From positions 186,001 to 250,000 of the forward strand of contig CAJNDS010002498.1 of NCBI GenBank assembly GCA_905221605.1: 64,000 bases of DNA, written 5' to 3'. Every line of letters starts with the position of its first letter. Positions within the stretch are counted from its first letter, which is position 1. The notes under the pieces are model-generated. The model was not told where the DNA came from, did no database searches, and saw only the letters and a list, made by a program, of their open reading frames with translations. The stretch comes from Symbiodinium natans (taxonomy: Eukaryota; Sar; Dinophyceae; Suessiales; Symbiodiniaceae). Made by a program: the position numbers and the translations under genes. Positions 60,881 through 64,000 of the stretch are shown here, piece by piece.

Positions 60881-61564
60881 CATTCACAGGCAAGTTGGCG
60901 GGCAGTGGCACCGCCTTTGCCTGAACTTATCCTGACGCACAATCCATCAGCTTCCTTCTTCACTCTAGAACGCATGGGTCAGGTCAACTCTGTCAGAGCT
61001 TCGAGGTTTGTGTTGATTTGGCTGCAGGCCATGTGCGAGTAAAATTCTGGGTAGCATTCTAGAATGACCCTGCCGACTCTGCTATTTTTGCCAACTTTGC
61101 AGATCTTCACTGCAGCTTTGGCCTTTCTTCTTTCTGAGACGGCTGCCAGCGACCTAGCGCCTAGGTTTCAAAGGCTGAGATTTCAACATTTTCAGCACTG
61201 GCCAATGTTGAAACTGGCTACCAATACTTGTGCGAAGGAGAGATGGCTGCCGTGGACTTGCACGAAGCTTGACCTGGTCGGTGATACCGGCAAGTTTGCA
61301 AGTCTTTTCAAGCTTTGCACAACGAGCGGGAGCAGCCGCACGGCCCACCGAAGGTCTAGGCGACCTCGGCGTGTGTGAATGCCGGACTGCCGAGGGGCAG
61401 TGTTGGCCGAGCTCACAGAAAGTTATTGAGCTTGGTTGGAACATGTTGAAGCTGTGTTGAAATGCCGAGCACACAGTAAGGTCAGACCAGTTGATTTACA
61501 GGACCGAGGCTTCACGGACATGCACTCTATGCGAAATTCAAGGAAAACCACGAACAGCGCTTTC
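60881..61564. other. probable intron or intergenic DNA
   Basis: A hydrophobic frame near 61064-61160 (FTAALAFLLSETAASDLA) could be an exon but has no clear boundaries. Confidence 0.3.
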
Positions 61565-61840
61565 ATGTCCGAGGCTTCCGGGACAGCGGTCTTCCTTGCT
61601 CTACTTCTCATGTCCCTCAGTGGATGCGCCGAGGGAGCGGCTAGGCCCGGAATGCAGCTTGCAGAGGTCAGCATACACGACCATGGGCGGGCATACGGGC
61701 ATTTTGAGTCTTATCGACCCGTAGAGTGCATGCCTGCAGGGCCTACTCAGTCGCCAAGTTCATGGCGGTGGCCACTGGTCTATATAGATGGAGATGATGA
61801 GCTGCAAATGATGCAATTAGGCACCGGGTGCTTTGCTGAG
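61565..61840 (+). CDS. probable first exon of a secreted or membrane protein
   Basis: ATG at 61565: MSEASGTAVFLALLLMSLSG, then CAEGAARPGMQLAEVSIHDH and further mixed sequence with PLVYIDGDDELQMMQLG, ending at a GTTTGT donor. Exactly 92 codons, phase 0. The hydrophobic core at residues 7-20 followed by SGCAEG fits a signal peptide with a cleavage site. Family unknown. Confidence 0.5.
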
Positions 61841-61952
61841 GTTTGTCTCGTTTTCATCACGCTCTTTCTGCCGAATCAGGTCTGACGCCAGTGTTGCTGT
61901 TGTTTGCCGTATGCCGTATCCGTATGCTCCACCTACATCAAGCTGGGCTCAG

Positions 61953-62108
61953 GTTTGGGTCGGTTTCGGAAGCATTGCCACGGCATTGTCTGCCATCTTC
62001 TTGGTAGCGCAGGCCTGGAGCCAGAGATGGTCTGGTCTCTTACGGGTACTTGGAAATAATTTGAAATTTTTGGGTACTATAATTCCAAGGAAACAGCAAA
62101 AACAATAA
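61953..62108 (+). CDS. probable next exon with a membrane segment
   Basis: Acceptor CTGGGCTCAG, then VWVGFGSIATALSAIFLVAQ and AWSQRWSGLLRVLGNN. One transmembrane segment is visible. It joins 61565-61840 in phase 0. The 3' end is uncertain; the frame runs to a stop at 62106. Confidence 0.4.
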   Translation, partial: VWVGFGSIATALSAIFLVAQAWSQRWSGLLRVLGNNLKFLGTIIPRKQQKQ

Positions 62109-62187
62109 TTTTGCTAGGGTTTGCTATTTGAGGACTGGAAGCCCTCACAGCTTTGATATTTTGAGACAAGAAAAGGAGGAAGAGCGT

Positions 62188-62270
<83 letters not shown>
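62188..62270 (+). repeat. (AGC)n microsatellite, about 27 units
   Basis: Uninterrupted AGC repeats. All frames are open (Ser, Ala, Gln or Cys/Leu/Ala on the other strand), so coding cannot be inferred. No protein-like sequence flanks it in any one frame. Confidence 0.95.
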
Positions 62271-62272
<2 letters not shown>

Positions 62273-63686
62273 GACGCGAATGTGCGAAGAACTGTTGTAT
62301 AATGTTGAGCATGCTGGGGCTTGCTCATGCACCAGAGACAAGTATGAAGTCGTCATGACATGTTTCTGCATAGTTTCCGAGTTTGCCGCTGTACCTGTAC
62401 TTGGAATTGCTCGTCATAGCTCTAAAACCATCCCCACCTCATTCGAGGTTTAAGAGGGTGATCCACTAAAGAGGCGGGTCATGCGTGCGGGACTGAACAC
62501 GACGTAGAGCGCAGAATGCAGACAGCATCCCGACGAGAACGATTTAAGGCATAAGGAACAACGCAAAACGTGCAGAAGGGGTGGCTGCATGCGTGCGCCA
62601 TTGAATAAGAGCCATTCCTCCTTCATGGGGTACGATGTGTTGGGAGCATGACTGTGATGCCGGAAAGCGTTTTTGGTTGCAGGCCTCCTGTGAGCTTAGA
62701 GTTTCGAGAAATGTTTTCCTGACCTTCAGCTGAAGATCAGTAGCATTCGACAGTCCATTCTGTTGATCGATTTCGGCTACACTTGGAATGTGCAGCCCTC
62801 GGACTTTCGACGGCAGGGGAAGCCTTCTGCCACGTGTGCAGTCAGCGTAGTGGCTCAGGAAACTTGGTATGCCAATGCCCTCGAGGCCTCGTGTGAGATG
62901 TAGTAGGCGATGTCCTTGTCGCATCTGTCACATAGGCAAGGCGGCGAGAGATTGGCACCAAGGGGTACAGGTGCGGGCTGAATGGGGTTGATGTTCTTAT
63001 GCTGCTCTTGTGCAAGTCGTGCGCCCGTTTGTTGGGCAGGCTTTGGGTTGGGGCCATGTTGCTTTCGTTGCTGGCTCGGACAAGACCCTGCTTGCTTCGG
63101 CGCACATCAATGTGGTCTGAGGTCTGCAGCTTTGGTCCTAGGCCGGCTGAATGTCACTGGTGCGAGCTTGTCAAGCCTCTTCAGCGTATTCGCGTCTGTG
63201 CGCTGTTCAGGTGCCATCATCGTTGCAATTTACCTGTTCTGTGTGTTCAAGGAGGGAGAGTAGCTTATAGTAGCTTATGGGTTTCCAGCATGAAAGCATA
63301 TGAAAACCAAAGAGATTCCGAGCCGAGACTCGCAGGATGCTAGCAGCAGAGCTGTGAACGCATCCGCTATGATCTTGCCGGAGCCTTTCTGTGGCTTTCT
63401 GTGCCTTTCTGTGCCAAATCGCAGGATCTTGCACGGATCGCCTCGAACCCCAACTCTAGGTCTGCAGCCCTGGCCTTTGTCAGCATTACGGACTGGTGTG
63501 AGCATGGTTTTTGCCTCACTCGCCTCACTTTGCCAAAGCCACATCCGCGCGCTGCAAGCATCTTCAAAGCTCTTTGTCCGAGCAGGTGCCCTTCTCACAT
63601 CGGCCGTCATCATGGCGTGAGCGCGTTTGAAGCATGTCGTATTTCGCTTCTTTTGGTTCAGACAGCCGCCTGCACGTGTCCGCAGG
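62271..63686. other. unassigned stretch
   Basis: No exon supported; frames on both strands overlap (for example 63275-63838 minus) without motifs. Confidence 0.3.
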
Positions 63687-63857
63687 TACACGGTCTGGCT
63701 TATCTGCGAGTCTCTTGCTGTTCTGTGGCTCACTAAGATTGAAATGCGCGGTCTGCTGGCTGGTGTGGTGAGAAACAAACAGCATGACAAAATCTTCACA
63801 CAACTTCGCCCCTCTGGGGAGTCTTCAGATCTCTTCATGTCACTGCCATGTGCTTAG
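63687..63857 (+). CDS. candidate terminal exon
   Basis: Acceptor GTGTCCGCAG, then YTVWLICESLAVLWLTKIEM and RGLLAGVVRNKQHDKIFTQL, ending SDLFMSLPCA and TAG. Contains a hydrophobic helix. Unknown family. Confidence 0.35.
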   Translation, partial: YTVWLICESLAVLWLTKIEMRGLLAGVVRNKQHDKIFTQLRPSGESSDLFMSLPCA

Positions 63858-64000
63858 GCCAAGTGGCTCTCCCCTGCAATTGCCGTCTTGGGCAAGGGGC
63901 TTTGTCCAGCGCCAGGCGATAAGGTCAGACAGTGTCTGTCACCCACGTGTGCAGAGACATATTTCTGAAATGCAATGCAGACTACATTCCCGATGTAGTC

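Noticed and set aside
62077-62371. Poly-Ser, poly-Ala or poly-Cys proteins from (AGC)n
   Set aside because: All frames open; no flanking coding evidence in any of them.
1-64000. CRISPR arrays, rRNA, bacterial operons
   Set aside because: Tandem repeats lack unique equal-length spacers, no rRNA signature was seen, and gene structure is eukaryotic.

Overview
This window looks like nuclear DNA of a dinoflagellate, most likely of the Symbiodiniaceae/Suessiales type. That assignment is inference. Its support is many short phase-0 exons with loose splice sites (including a GC-AG intron inside an EF-hand codon run), a CCCH zinc-finger gene opening with the MKLSIKHTF type of start, scattered plant-type telomere repeats (CCCTAAA/TTTAGGG), a dispersed dinoflagellate-type tyrosine-recombinase exon, and what may be a spliced-leader relic at the 5' end of a retrotransposon. 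No bacterial-style operons, rRNA or tRNA genes were seen.

Layout. 0-8.9 kb: a 3-kb segment occurs twice as direct copies (922-3983 and 5280-8253). They flank a small minus-strand CCCH zinc-finger gene (first exon 5096-5203, finger exon 4364-4672). The second copy runs straight into a 13-unit minisatellite. 9.1-10.2 kb: a 0.45-kb tandem duplication carrying long G runs. 10.9-15.6 kb: an intronless minus-strand gene for a 1560-residue secreted repeat protein. 15.6-19.4 kb: mostly non-coding. 19.449-27.437 kb: a non-LTR (LINE) retrotransposon with 15-bp target duplications, a poly-A tail and a damaged pol. 27.7-28.5 kb: a tyrosine-recombinase ORF. 28.5-31.4 kb: satellite-like DNA with telomere-like arrays and a 31-bp minisatellite.

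33-59 kb: many small plus-strand exons for coiled-coil, glutamine-rich and finally EF-hand protein, plausibly one long gene or two tandemly related genes. A nearly intact Ty1/copia LTR retrotransposon (40608-50709; 179-bp LTRs differing at one base; GTTTT target duplication) sits in this region between two 340-bp direct repeats. Two arrays of the 12-bp motif GATTCAGGAAAC lie in the same region. Each is arranged as an inverted repeat around a GGGTGGGTGGG core. 59-64 kb: scattered exons of other plus-strand genes, including a possible Serinc N-terminus and two probable first exons with membrane segments.

Mobile DNA and repeats dominate. The cellular genes supportable from sequence are the zinc-finger gene, the 1560-residue secreted protein, the coiled-coil/EF-hand gene and fragments near the right end. 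Most exon calls rest on reading frame plus splice-site fit only and need transcript data.
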